A DNA stretch of 64,000 nt from Mucilaginibacter ginsenosidivorans (GTDB lineage Bacteria > Bacteroidota > Bacteroidia > Sphingobacteriales > Sphingobacteriaceae): contig NZ_CP042436.1 in NCBI RefSeq assembly GCF_007971025.1, positions 4,154,001 to 4,218,000 on the forward strand, given 5' to 3'. The position numbers and the translations under genes were made by a program. The notes under the pieces were generated by a model that ran no database searches, had not been told where the DNA came from, and saw only the letters and a list, made by a program, of their open reading frames with translations. Positions within the stretch are counted from its first letter, which is position 1. The number at the start of each line of letters is the position of its first letter. This document shows, in pieces, positions 42,905 through 50,268 of this stretch.

Positions 42905-43471
42905 ATGAAATTACTTACCGCGAGCATAGTTGTGCTTGCCCTGTTTTTATCGTGTATCACCAATAGTCCTGCAGACCCGCACAGGAGCTTCAAAAAGGAA
43001 TTTCTTGAACGGATAAACGAAGCAAGACATAGGGGTTGTAATTGCGGCACCGAATACATGCCGCCGGCGCCGCCATTGGTCTGGAACGACGACCTGGAGA
43101 CCGCCGCGCAGAACCACGCCGAAGATATGTCGGGGAGGCACTACTTCAGCCATACCAGCCGGGATGGCCGGACAATGTCGGACAGGGTAATCGCTGCTGG
43201 CTATACTTACAAAGGCTTTAAAAGCTTTGCCGTAGGCGAAAATATAGCCGAGGGGCAGATGAGCATTGCCGAGGTTATGGATGGATGGCTTAAAAGCCCG
43301 GGGCATTGCAAAAACCTGATGAATCCATCATTTAAGGAAGTTGGTGTGGCTCAGTTCCGCTTGTATTGGGTGCAGGATTTCGGCGGAAGGGAGCCCTTCA
43401 CCAAAGCCGAGCAACGACTGATAAAAAGCGGCAAAGTGAAGCTTATTCAGCATTCGTCGTCAAAAGAATGA
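42905..43471 (+). CDS. CAP/SCP-domain lipoprotein
   Basis: The 188-residue protein has a signal ending LFLSC (Cys17) and a CAP domain: FLERINEARHRG, PLVWNDDLETAAQNHAEDMSGRHYFSHTSRDGRTMSDRVIAAGY, GENIAEGQMSIAEVMDGWLKSPGHCKNLMNPSFKEVGVAQ. The two His (HAEDM and SPGHCKNL) and the Glu of GENIA form the usual CAP site. Two extra Cys lie in RGCNCG. Bacterial CAP proteins bind lipids or act in cell-wall biology, but no reaction is certain. Its stop abuts the convergent pseudouridine synthase stop with no gap. Confidence 0.88.
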   Translation: MKLLTASIVVLALFLSCITNSPADPHRSFKKEFLERINEARHRGCNCGTEYMPPAPPLVWNDDLETAAQNHAEDMSGRHYFSHTSRDGRTMSDRVIAAGYTYKGFKSFAVGENIAEGQMSIAEVMDGWLKSPGHCKNLMNPSFKEVGVAQFRLYWVQDFGGREPFTKAEQRLIKSGKVKLIQHSSSKE

Positions 43472-44152
43472 TCATTTCCATCCCATCAATTGCATTACCT
43501 GCTCAAATTCAGGCTGCAACGGTGCATTTATTGTTATCATCTGCCCGGTTACAGGATGCGTAAATTCAACAGAACAAGCGTGTAATAACATCGTTTCCAT
43601 CGCCCATTTATCTTTAAACAGCTTGTTCTGCTTATTGCAGCCGTGGGTGCGGTCGCCGATAATAGGATGAAAAATATGAGCAAAATGTTTTCTTAACTGG
43701 TGCATTCTACCTGTGGCCGGGGCGGCTTCTACCAGCGAATACCGTGAAGTACCGTGCTTGCCAAACGGCACATCCAGTTCGGCGCGTTCCAGGGTTTGAT
43801 AAGCGGTGAAAGCATCCTGAAGGGTACCATTTTCTTTTCGTAAAGGATAATCGATCTCACCGCGGTCGTCAGTATGCCCGCGAACGATGGCCAGGTACTT
43901 TTTAGCGACCCGGTTTTCGGCAAACTGCTTTTGCATCGCTATTTCTATCTCCTTATCAAATGCAAATAACAGAACGCCACCGGTCTTCCGGTCAATTCGA
44001 TGTGCGGGGAATACCTTCTGCCCTACCTGGTCACGCAGCAACTGCAGGGCAAACACTTCCACGTCAGCCGCTATTTTCGACTTGTGTACCAATAAGCCAT
44101 GCGGTTTGTTTATGGCGATCAAATATTCGTCCCTGAATAATACATCTAACAT
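43472..44152 (-). CDS. truC: TruC-like tRNA/rRNA pseudouridine synthase
   Basis: A 226-residue synthase without an S4 domain. It starts MLDVLFRDEYLIAINKPHGLLVHKS, has the catalytic AHRIDRKTGGVLLFA with Asp54, ARGTAA-like text is absent, and GRMHQLRKHFAHIFHPIIGDRTHGCNKQNK matches TruC, which makes pseudouridine at position 65 of tRNAs. The HGCNKQN segment is typical of TruC compared with RluA. It converges with the CAP gene. The gene is monocistronic. Confidence 0.87.
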   Translation of the reverse strand: MLDVLFRDEYLIAINKPHGLLVHKSKIAADVEVFALQLLRDQVGQKVFPAHRIDRKTGGVLLFAFDKEIEIAMQKQFAENRVAKKYLAIVRGHTDDRGEIDYPLRKENGTLQDAFTAYQTLERAELDVPFGKHGTSRYSLVEAAPATGRMHQLRKHFAHIFHPIIGDRTHGCNKQNKLFKDKWAMETMLLHACSVEFTHPVTGQMITINAPLQPEFEQVMQLMGWK

Positions 44153-44215
44153 TATGGCTGCCTTAGGGCGGCAAAGTTAGATTTTTAGATGGTTGATAGT
44201 TGAGGCCGGGTGATA

Positions 44216-45031
44216 TTATCTCAGACCTTTGCTTTTCAAGAACCTCACCAGGTCGGCCGGGTGATCTGTTTGCAAGCCGTTGAATCCTTTTGCCAACGCC
44301 TCGTCCCAATTCTGCGACTCATTTGCACTTTGGATGTCCGGCCACACGGTCAACCCCATTGCCCTGGCCGAAGCTACCATTGCAGGGGTGTATTCCTTCC
44401 ACCCGCCATCCAAAATATCTGGCTTTACTTTATCAATAAAGGCTTTCATGCCAGCTTCATCCTTCACATTACCTGGCATACTCACCATCAGGGGCATACC
44501 GGGCGCTATTTTTCTCCAATCGACAAATTGCTGCGGATTGTTAATATAAACAAGCACTTGTTTTTCCATGCCGTATTCTTTCAGCATGGCATAAGTAACC
44601 GCGGCATCTGCATTTTTATAATCAATGTAGATGTATATTTTATCCTTGCAAAGCCCCAGTATCTGTTTAAAGGTTGGCACGCGGTAAATGTCTTTATCAA
44701 GGCTATCCTTGCTTTTAACGTGAAGCTGCTCCATTTCGGCGAGTGTCAAATCCTTTACATTACCCTTGCCTTCTGTCATACGGTTCACGGTGCCGTCGTG
44801 CATGCTTACCAGTTCGCCGTCCTTTGTCGTCCGCAAGTCTATTTCAATGTAGTCCGCCTCATTTTTTATGGCTTCAGCATAACCGGCAAGGGTATTTTCC
44901 GGGCATTTCACATGGTCTCCGCGGTGCGAGATTACTATAAACGAGTGCCGCGCAGGCGGCGGAGGATTAGGTTGGGCGTATGCGGGCTCCAACGCCGCAT
45001 ACACTAATAAAATAAGAACCAGTTTTTTCAT
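44216..45031 (-). CDS. Glycerophosphodiester phosphodiesterase, secreted
   Basis: A 271-residue protein with a signal peptide (cleavage near AYA). The GDPD domain shows ISHRGDHVKCPENTLAGY, EIDLRTTKDGELVSMHDGTVNRMTEGKG and YIYIDYKNADAAVTY, carrying the catalytic His/Arg and metal-binding Glu/Asp residues, and LQTDHPADLVRFL at the end. It hydrolyses glycerophosphodiesters to an alcohol and glycerol-3-phosphate in the periplasm. It is separated by four bases from the alkaline-phosphatase-like gene and is its downstream partner, suggesting phosphate or lipid-head-group recovery. Its exact substrate is not determinable. Confidence 0.9.
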   Translation of the reverse strand: MKKLVLILLVYAALEPAYAQPNPPPPARHSFIVISHRGDHVKCPENTLAGYAEAIKNEADYIEIDLRTTKDGELVSMHDGTVNRMTEGKGNVKDLTLAEMEQLHVKSKDSLDKDIYRVPTFKQILGLCKDKIYIYIDYKNADAAVTYAMLKEYGMEKQVLVYINNPQQFVDWRKIAPGMPLMVSMPGNVKDEAGMKAFIDKVKPDILDGGWKEYTPAMVASARAMGLTVWPDIQSANESQNWDEALAKGFNGLQTDHPADLVRFLKSKGLR

Positions 45032-45035
45032 CTAT

Positions 45036-46148
45036 CTATTTGCCAAGGCTGGGTTTATCTTTTGCCATCATCGCATCTATGGCGTCGCCAACTTCGTGAT
45101 CGGCGTTCTTTTTAAAATCAAAACCCAATAACTTAGCTATGCTTTGCGCCAGCTGTTTGTGATAAGTAGTTGTTTTTGTTTTGATGATACCATCATTCGG
45201 GGTATCCGGCCCTATAACGGCGAACCAGGTTTGCTCCGAATTTTTGATTCCCGTACCATGGCTCTTCCAGGCCTCGGGCGATGCATCTCCCCGGCCGTGG
45301 TCGCACGTTACAATAAGGGTTGTTTTGTCTTTATACTGCGGATCGCTTTGCAAGTATTGCCATAAGTCCTGCAAATAGGCGTCTTCCTGGTGGGCCTGGC
45401 TCAGGTACATTTTATAATTGCCGGCGTGGGCCATATCGTCGGTCTCGTCAAAGGCAATATATAACACACGTGGCTTATACTCCTTCAGGTATTCCATCCC
45501 CAGTTCGTAGGTCATAAAATCAATGCGGGTATCGCCCAAATAATGAGGTGCCTTATGCTGCATTTCGTTCAAAAACTCCAGCCGCCGGTCGGTTTTGGGG
45601 CCGTCAAAATCGGCGTAACCCGCGTTCACTGTCAAACCCGAGCGGCCAACATTAAATATGGCAGGAAAAGCCTCCCATGAGGCAAACACGGCTATCTTAT
45701 TTTCGAACCCACGCTGTTTGTTCAGGTATTCGAAAACGCTGGTATTGGGATTAGGAACCGGGTTATTACTATTCACTCTAACATCAGGAAAACCGGTAAA
45801 AATCTCGTTATAGCCCGGGTACGAAAAATGGTAATTGTTGGCTACCTCGTCGCTATTGCCGGCATCACGGTCGCCATATAATTGACCCTGGGACACGATC
45901 GTCGACCAAAAAAACGGCATCAGCATTTTCCGGCGGTCCTCGGGCGTTGTGGCCCAATATTTTTTCCGGACGTCAGCTTTGGTATCGGTAAATTTAGAAT
46001 TGATAATTGCCGAGTCGGCGCCCCGGAAAAGCTCCTGCCAGCGAAATCCGTCTAAAGTGACAACAATAACATTTTGGGTTTTATGATTTTGCGCGAAACC
46101 TGGTATCGCAATCGAGAGGGCCAAAAGCAGCAACGTTAGTTTTTTCAT
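45036..46148 (-). CDS. Alkaline-phosphatase/NPP superfamily secreted hydrolase
   Basis: The 370-residue protein has a signal (MKKLTLLLLALSIAIPGFAQ). VIVVTLDGFRWQELFRG provides the first metal Asp; SYPGYNEIFTG is the nucleophile region; FDETDDMAHAGNY and TCDHGRGDASPEAWKSHG supply the remaining Asp/His metal ligands. This fits type I phosphodiesterase/nucleotide pyrophosphatase and related 'phosphoglyceromutase-like' Bacteroidota proteins. It hydrolyses phosphate mono- or diesters in the periplasm; which ones is unknown. Four bases separate it from the GDPD gene, so the two are co-transcribed. Confidence 0.87.
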   Translation of the reverse strand: MKKLTLLLLALSIAIPGFAQNHKTQNVIVVTLDGFRWQELFRGADSAIINSKFTDTKADVRKKYWATTPEDRRKMLMPFFWSTIVSQGQLYGDRDAGNSDEVANNYHFSYPGYNEIFTGFPDVRVNSNNPVPNPNTSVFEYLNKQRGFENKIAVFASWEAFPAIFNVGRSGLTVNAGYADFDGPKTDRRLEFLNEMQHKAPHYLGDTRIDFMTYELGMEYLKEYKPRVLYIAFDETDDMAHAGNYKMYLSQAHQEDAYLQDLWQYLQSDPQYKDKTTLIVTCDHGRGDASPEAWKSHGTGIKNSEQTWFAVIGPDTPNDGIIKTKTTTYHKQLAQSIAKLLGFDFKKNADHEVGDAIDAMMAKDKPSLGK

Positions 46149-46391
46149 AGCTAAATCTTACTGCCCTCAAAAGTACACAGGCCATATTAAGCCTGTTTTT
46201 CCTGAAATTTAATTTACGGGTTGTTTGTAAATTGCATATTGTGGATAAATAAGCTTGTTTCAGCGTAGAAATCGCCAAAATAGCCGGTAATACGATGGCT
46301 GAGCAACCAGGAAGACCAATTTCAGGCTTAATATTTACTCTATTTTAAGCCAGTATTTAATCATCGTAAAATGTTTAATAATCACTTAACA

Positions 46392-46420
46392 TTTGTTTAA
46401 CCAACAGCACCGTACTTTTG
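46392..46420 (+). promoter_or_regulatory. Promoter of the glycosyltransferase gene
   Basis: TTTG at 46392-46395 and TACTTTTG (8/8 to TAnnTTTG) at 46413-46420, 17 bases apart; the ATG follows 17 bases later. Confidence 0.6.
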
Positions 46421-46437
46421 CGTAAAGCTGCTAAACA

Positions 46438-47460
46438 ATGAAACTACTTTATGCCATACAGGGAACAGGAAACGGTCATTTAAGCCGCTCGCTCGAGATA
46501 GTGCCGCTGCTGCAGCAAATGGCCGATGTAGATATCTTGATCAGCGGCACACAAGTAGACCTGCAATTGCCTTTCCCGGTAAAATACCGGTTCAACGGGT
46601 TTGGATTTATCTTCGGTAAATCAGGTGGCGTCGATATCTGGAAAACCTTTTACAAAGCCAGTTTCCGCAAATTTCTGAAGGAAGTGAATAAGGTGCCGGT
46701 TGAAGAATATGACCTTGTAATTAATGATTTTGAACCTGTATCGGCCTGGGCCTGTTATGTCAAAAATAAGCCATGCATAGGATTAAGTCACCAGGCCGCT
46801 GTTTTAAGCGAAGATGTGCCAAAGCCCGATGAATCGGACATGATAGGAAAACTGATCCTTAAAAATTACGCTCCAACTACCAGCCAGTATGGTTTTCATT
46901 TCAGGCGCTTTGACGAAAACATATTTACGCCGGTTATCCGGAAACAGGTACGTGAACAAAAGATAACCGATAAGGGGCATTACACTGTTTACCTGCCTGC
47001 TTATGATGATAAGCGCCTGATAGAAAGGCTATCCGAATTTAAAGACGTGGAATGGGATGTTTTCTCAAAACACAACAAAAGGGTATCAAAACATAAAAAT
47101 GTTTCGATACAGCCCATCAATAACGAAAAGTTTGTAAAAAGCGTGGCGCAATCGGCCGGGGTACTTTGCGGGGCCGGGTTTGAAACACCGGCGGAGGCCT
47201 TATTCCTGGGGAAGAAGCTTTTGGTGATCCCGATGAAGGGCCAATACGAACAGCAATTGAATGCAGCTGCACTTAAAGCAATGGGTGTGCCGGTTATCAA
47301 AAGCCTAAAGCCAAAACATAACGAAACCATACAAAACTGGCTGGAGAGCGGCAAAGTGATCGGGGTTGACTATCCCGACAACACAAAACAGGTATTAGAG
47401 CTGGTTATCAACCGGCATTATCACCCGGTAACATCGGCCCCACTGATGCAAAGGGTTTAA
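46438..47460 (+). CDS. GT28-like glycosyltransferase family protein
   Basis: A 340-residue GT-B fold protein. The N-terminus AIQGTGNGHLSRSLEIVPLL has the Gly-rich GxGHxxR loop seen in MurG-like and UDP-glucosyltransferase proteins. NDFEPVSAWACYV is a conserved interdomain segment, and GVLCGAGFETPAEALFLGKKLLVIPMKGQYEQQLNA in the C-terminal half binds the nucleotide-sugar. The donor and acceptor are unknown. It has its own well-formed promoter. The 61-codon gene starts 32 bases downstream, and the kinase-like gene follows, so they may form an operon. Confidence 0.87.
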   Translation: MKLLYAIQGTGNGHLSRSLEIVPLLQQMADVDILISGTQVDLQLPFPVKYRFNGFGFIFGKSGGVDIWKTFYKASFRKFLKEVNKVPVEEYDLVINDFEPVSAWACYVKNKPCIGLSHQAAVLSEDVPKPDESDMIGKLILKNYAPTTSQYGFHFRRFDENIFTPVIRKQVREQKITDKGHYTVYLPAYDDKRLIERLSEFKDVEWDVFSKHNKRVSKHKNVSIQPINNEKFVKSVAQSAGVLCGAGFETPAEALFLGKKLLVIPMKGQYEQQLNAAALKAMGVPVIKSLKPKHNETIQNWLESGKVIGVDYPDNTKQVLELVINRHYHPVTSAPLMQRV

Positions 47461-47464
47461 TTTG

Positions 47465-47472
47465 TACATTTG
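47465..47472 (+). promoter_or_regulatory. Candidate -7 box of the 61-residue gene
   Basis: TACATTTG (8/8 to TAnnTTTG), 20 bases before the ATG at 47493, partly within a GTACATTTGTAC near-palindrome. Confidence 0.4.
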
Positions 47473-47492
47473 TACCATAAACCTACGGATAC

Positions 47493-47678
47493 ATGGCACA
47501 AAAAGTAATTACGGTAAACATCAATGTTTACGAGCAAACCGTTAGCAACCGTCATTCAGCTTACGAAATAAAGGACGTTAACAAATACCTGGACGAAGGC
47601 TGGGTGATCAAACAATGCCTGCAGGCCACCACCACATCGGCCAACTGGACGAATGTTACTTTTATTCTTGAAAAGTAA
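47493..47678 (+). CDS. Small conserved-looking hypothetical protein
   Basis: A 61-residue protein with beta-strand text VITVNINVYEQTV, a helix-like AYEIKDVNKYLDEGW and a closing NVTFILEK strand. I do not recognise it confidently; the layout (strand, amphipathic helix, GW, strand) recalls small DUF2758/Cse60-like proteins in which a hydrophobic segment is followed by a DEGW turn. It has a plausible own promoter, normal codon use and neighbours on the same strand, so it is likely a real gene. Its role is unknown. Confidence 0.65.
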   Translation: MAQKVITVNINVYEQTVSNRHSAYEIKDVNKYLDEGWVIKQCLQATTTSANWTNVTFILEK

Positions 47679-47729
47679 TCTGGCGTTAAGTTTTGAATAA
47701 CCCTCAATTTCCCGATATTTGACAGATTG

Positions 47730-48839
47730 ATGGGTACTAATTCGCTGACAGACAACCAAATTTACAGTCTCATTTCGGAGTTCAAGATCGATGCCGGCAT
47801 CGCATCGGTAAAACCATTTGGTTCGGGCCATATCAATGACACTTACCGTATTGTCAATGCTAACATAAACGGGCACGATTACCTGCTGCAACGCGTCAAT
47901 CACCATGTCTTTAAAGACGTTCCATTGCTGATGAACAATTTGTTGAATGTTAGCCGGCATTTGAAGCAAAAAATACGTTCGGAACAAAATGTCCTCACGA
48001 TTATCGAAACAAGAGACAACCGGCCTTATTTTAAAGACGACGGCGGCAATTACTGGCGCGTCTTTTATTTTTTGAAAGGCACCAAAAGCTACGACGTTGT
48101 AACAACCGAAAAACAGGCATTTGAAGGCGGTAAAGCTTTCGGGGCCTTCCTTGCTTTGCTTGCCGACCTTGACGTTAGCCTGGTAAAAGATACCATACCC
48201 AATTTTCATAATATCGAATACCGCCTGGCGAATCTCCAAAAGGCAATAGATACAGATAAAGCTGGGAGGTTGAAAGAGGTAGCTCCAGAGATCGGATTTA
48301 TTCAGCAGCGCAGCGATGCGATGAGCGAAATATCACGTTTAGGCAGATCCGGGGTTTTGCCGTTAAGAATAGTACACAACGACACTAAATTTAACAACGT
48401 ACTGCTCGACCAAAATGACAATGCGCAATGTGTAATTGACCTGGATACCGTAATGCCGGGCTACGTGGCTTACGATTTTGGCGATTCGATACGAACCATT
48501 ATCAATACAGTTGCCGAAGATGAGGCCGATGTAAACCATATTGGTTTAAACCTGCATTTATTTAAAGCTTACACCAAAGGTTTCCTCCAGGAAGCGAAAC
48601 CATTTTTGACCGAATCGGAAATTAGCTCGCTTTTAAAAGGTGTACTGTTGCTACCCTATATTCAGGCCGTACGTTTTTTGACCGATTACCTGGAGGGCGA
48701 TCATTATTTCAAAATACATTTTTTTAGTCATAACTTGCAGCGTGTGCGGGCACAGCTGGCATTGGTAGCGAAACTTGAAGAAAATCAGCACATACTCGGG
48801 CAAATAATTACCAAGACCTGGCAGCAGTTAAAAGTATAA
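47730..48839 (+). CDS. Aminoglycoside-phosphotransferase-fold sugar kinase (NahK-like)
   Basis: The 369-residue protein has the APH/choline-kinase fold: FGSGHINDTYRIVN (nucleotide loop), YLLQRVNHHVF (with the ATP Lys/Arg region), RIVHNDTKFNNVLLDQND (catalytic HND motif) and CVIDLDTVMPGYVAYDFGDSIRT (metal-binding Asp). The pattern, especially HNDTKFNN and DLDTVMPG, resembles N-acetylhexosamine 1-kinases of the NahK type, more than antibiotic-resistance enzymes. It would phosphorylate GlcNAc or GalNAc at C1. ATG at 47730 is preferred to the upstream in-frame TTG. The DUF3472 and glycoside-hydrolase genes that follow support sugar metabolism. Confidence 0.85.
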   Translation: MGTNSLTDNQIYSLISEFKIDAGIASVKPFGSGHINDTYRIVNANINGHDYLLQRVNHHVFKDVPLLMNNLLNVSRHLKQKIRSEQNVLTIIETRDNRPYFKDDGGNYWRVFYFLKGTKSYDVVTTEKQAFEGGKAFGAFLALLADLDVSLVKDTIPNFHNIEYRLANLQKAIDTDKAGRLKEVAPEIGFIQQRSDAMSEISRLGRSGVLPLRIVHNDTKFNNVLLDQNDNAQCVIDLDTVMPGYVAYDFGDSIRTIINTVAEDEADVNHIGLNLHLFKAYTKGFLQEAKPFLTESEISSLLKGVLLLPYIQAVRFLTDYLEGDHYFKIHFFSHNLQRVRAQLALVAKLEENQHILGQIITKTWQQLKV

Positions 48840-48840
48840 T

Positions 48841-50172
48841 ATGATACGGATAATGAAGCGTACTTGCAGGGTAACGGCGATATTTAGCATTTGTATATTT
48901 CTTGCAACCTTTGCAACCAGCGAAGCTATTGGAAGGTCAAAAAAAAAGACCGACACACTAACCCTTATCCCATTTGGCGGAAACGCCTGGCGAACGGACA
49001 AAGACACCACGGGCGGTAACATCAGCAACGAAGGTATTATAAACTGGAGTTCGGCGAAAGCCACATTCACCTCTTATGTACGCTTTGGGCAAATGGGGAA
49101 ACTCAATGTTTATTTGCACCTGTCCGTTCCAAAAGGACGGAGTTCGATAACTGTTACGGCATTGGGCATCAGCAAAACTATTACTACATCGGGCAGTGGC
49201 TTTAGAGATGTTTATGTGGGCGACTGGATGATACGTGATACAGGTTACATAGCGTTCCAGCTAAAAGGCGTTTCAAAAACGGGCGACGTTTTTGCCGATA
49301 TAACTGGTATTGCCTTATCGGGCGACCCCGTTAAAAGTAAAATGAGCTTCGTAAAGGATAATGAAGGCCAGTTCTTTTACTGGGGTCGCCGCGGACCGTC
49401 CGTTCATTTGGGCTATACCGTACCGGATGGCGTGAATGCCGAATGGTTTTATAATGAAGTGACCGTCCCGAAAGGAAATGATGTTTTAGGCTCCTATTTT
49501 ATGGCCTGTGGTTTTGCGGAGGGTTATTTCGGCATGCAGGTGAACTCGCCTACCGAAAGGCATATCCTGTTCTCGGTTTGGAGCCCTTTCAATACGGATG
49601 ATCCTAAATCTATTCCCGAAGATCAAAAGATCATTATGCTTAAAAAAGGTGACAACGTGCATACAGGCGAGTTTGGGAACGAAGGTTCAGGCGGGCAAAG
49701 CTATATGAACTTTATGTGGAAAGCCGGTACTACCTATAAATTCCTGGTACACGCCAAACCAGATGGCAAAGGCCGCACCGAATACACCGCTTATTTTTTC
49801 GCGCCCGAAGCCGGTAAATGGCAACTGATCGCCGGTTTCAGCAGACCAAAGACCGATACATACCTGGAACATCTGCACTCGTTCCTTGAGAATTTTGAAC
49901 CGGAACAAGGCACCAAAACCCGCGAGGTACATTTTAACAACGGGTGGATATGCGATAGCAATGGTAAATGGATGGAGCTAACCAAAGCGCGTTTTACGGC
50001 AGATAATACCGGCGCTAAAGGTTACCGGATGGATTACGCAGGCGGTGTTAAAGGACAGTCCTTCTTTTTGAAAAATTGCGGGTTCTTTAACAATTATACG
50101 CCGCGCAATATCTTTTTTGAGTGGCCCCGGAGCGGTAAAAAGCTAAACATAGACTTAAGTAAATTGCCTTAA
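48841..50172 (+). CDS. DUF3472 (with N-terminal DUF5077-like) secreted protein
   Basis: A 443-residue protein with a signal peptide (about residues 5-30). Residues about 38-160 look like the DUF5077 beta-sandwich (FGGNAWRTDKDTTG, VYLHLSVPKGRSSITVTALG), and 165-440 like DUF3472 (YWGRRGPSVHLGYTVPDG, EWFYNEVTVPKGNDVLGSYFMACGF, FSVWSPFNTDDPK, QSYMNFMWKAGTTYKFLVHA). These families appear beside carbohydrate-degrading loci and may bind glycans, but no activity is known. The ATG at 48841 is one base after the kinase stop, so they are coupled. Confidence 0.83.
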   Translation: MIRIMKRTCRVTAIFSICIFLATFATSEAIGRSKKKTDTLTLIPFGGNAWRTDKDTTGGNISNEGIINWSSAKATFTSYVRFGQMGKLNVYLHLSVPKGRSSITVTALGISKTITTSGSGFRDVYVGDWMIRDTGYIAFQLKGVSKTGDVFADITGIALSGDPVKSKMSFVKDNEGQFFYWGRRGPSVHLGYTVPDGVNAEWFYNEVTVPKGNDVLGSYFMACGFAEGYFGMQVNSPTERHILFSVWSPFNTDDPKSIPEDQKIIMLKKGDNVHTGEFGNEGSGGQSYMNFMWKAGTTYKFLVHAKPDGKGRTEYTAYFFAPEAGKWQLIAGFSRPKTDTYLEHLHSFLENFEPEQGTKTREVHFNNGWICDSNGKWMELTKARFTADNTGAKGYRMDYAGGVKGQSFFLKNCGFFNNYTPRNIFFEWPRSGKKLNIDLSKLP

Positions 50173-50187
50173 CGACATCCATTATAA

Positions 50188-50268
50188 AAGGCGTTGTCAT
50201 CCTGGGGTTCCCGAAAGATGTCTATCGGGCCAGCGCGCATACTTCAATATAACTTAGTATGACGCCTT
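50188..50268. repeat. Second imperfect inverted repeat, interspersed-element type
   Basis: Outer arms AAGGCG..GTCAT (50188-50200) and ATGACGCCTT (50259-50268) pair, and an inner CCCGA/TCGGG stem lies at 50210-50229. It lies between convergent stops and, like 12791-12887, could terminate both transcripts. The TGTCATCCTG word resembles another Bacteroidota intergenic repeat. Confidence 0.55.

Noticed and set aside
44210..45007. Plus-strand open frame of 265 codons opposite the GDPD gene
   Set aside because: The GDPD gene has clear motifs and a signal peptide; the antisense frame has none.
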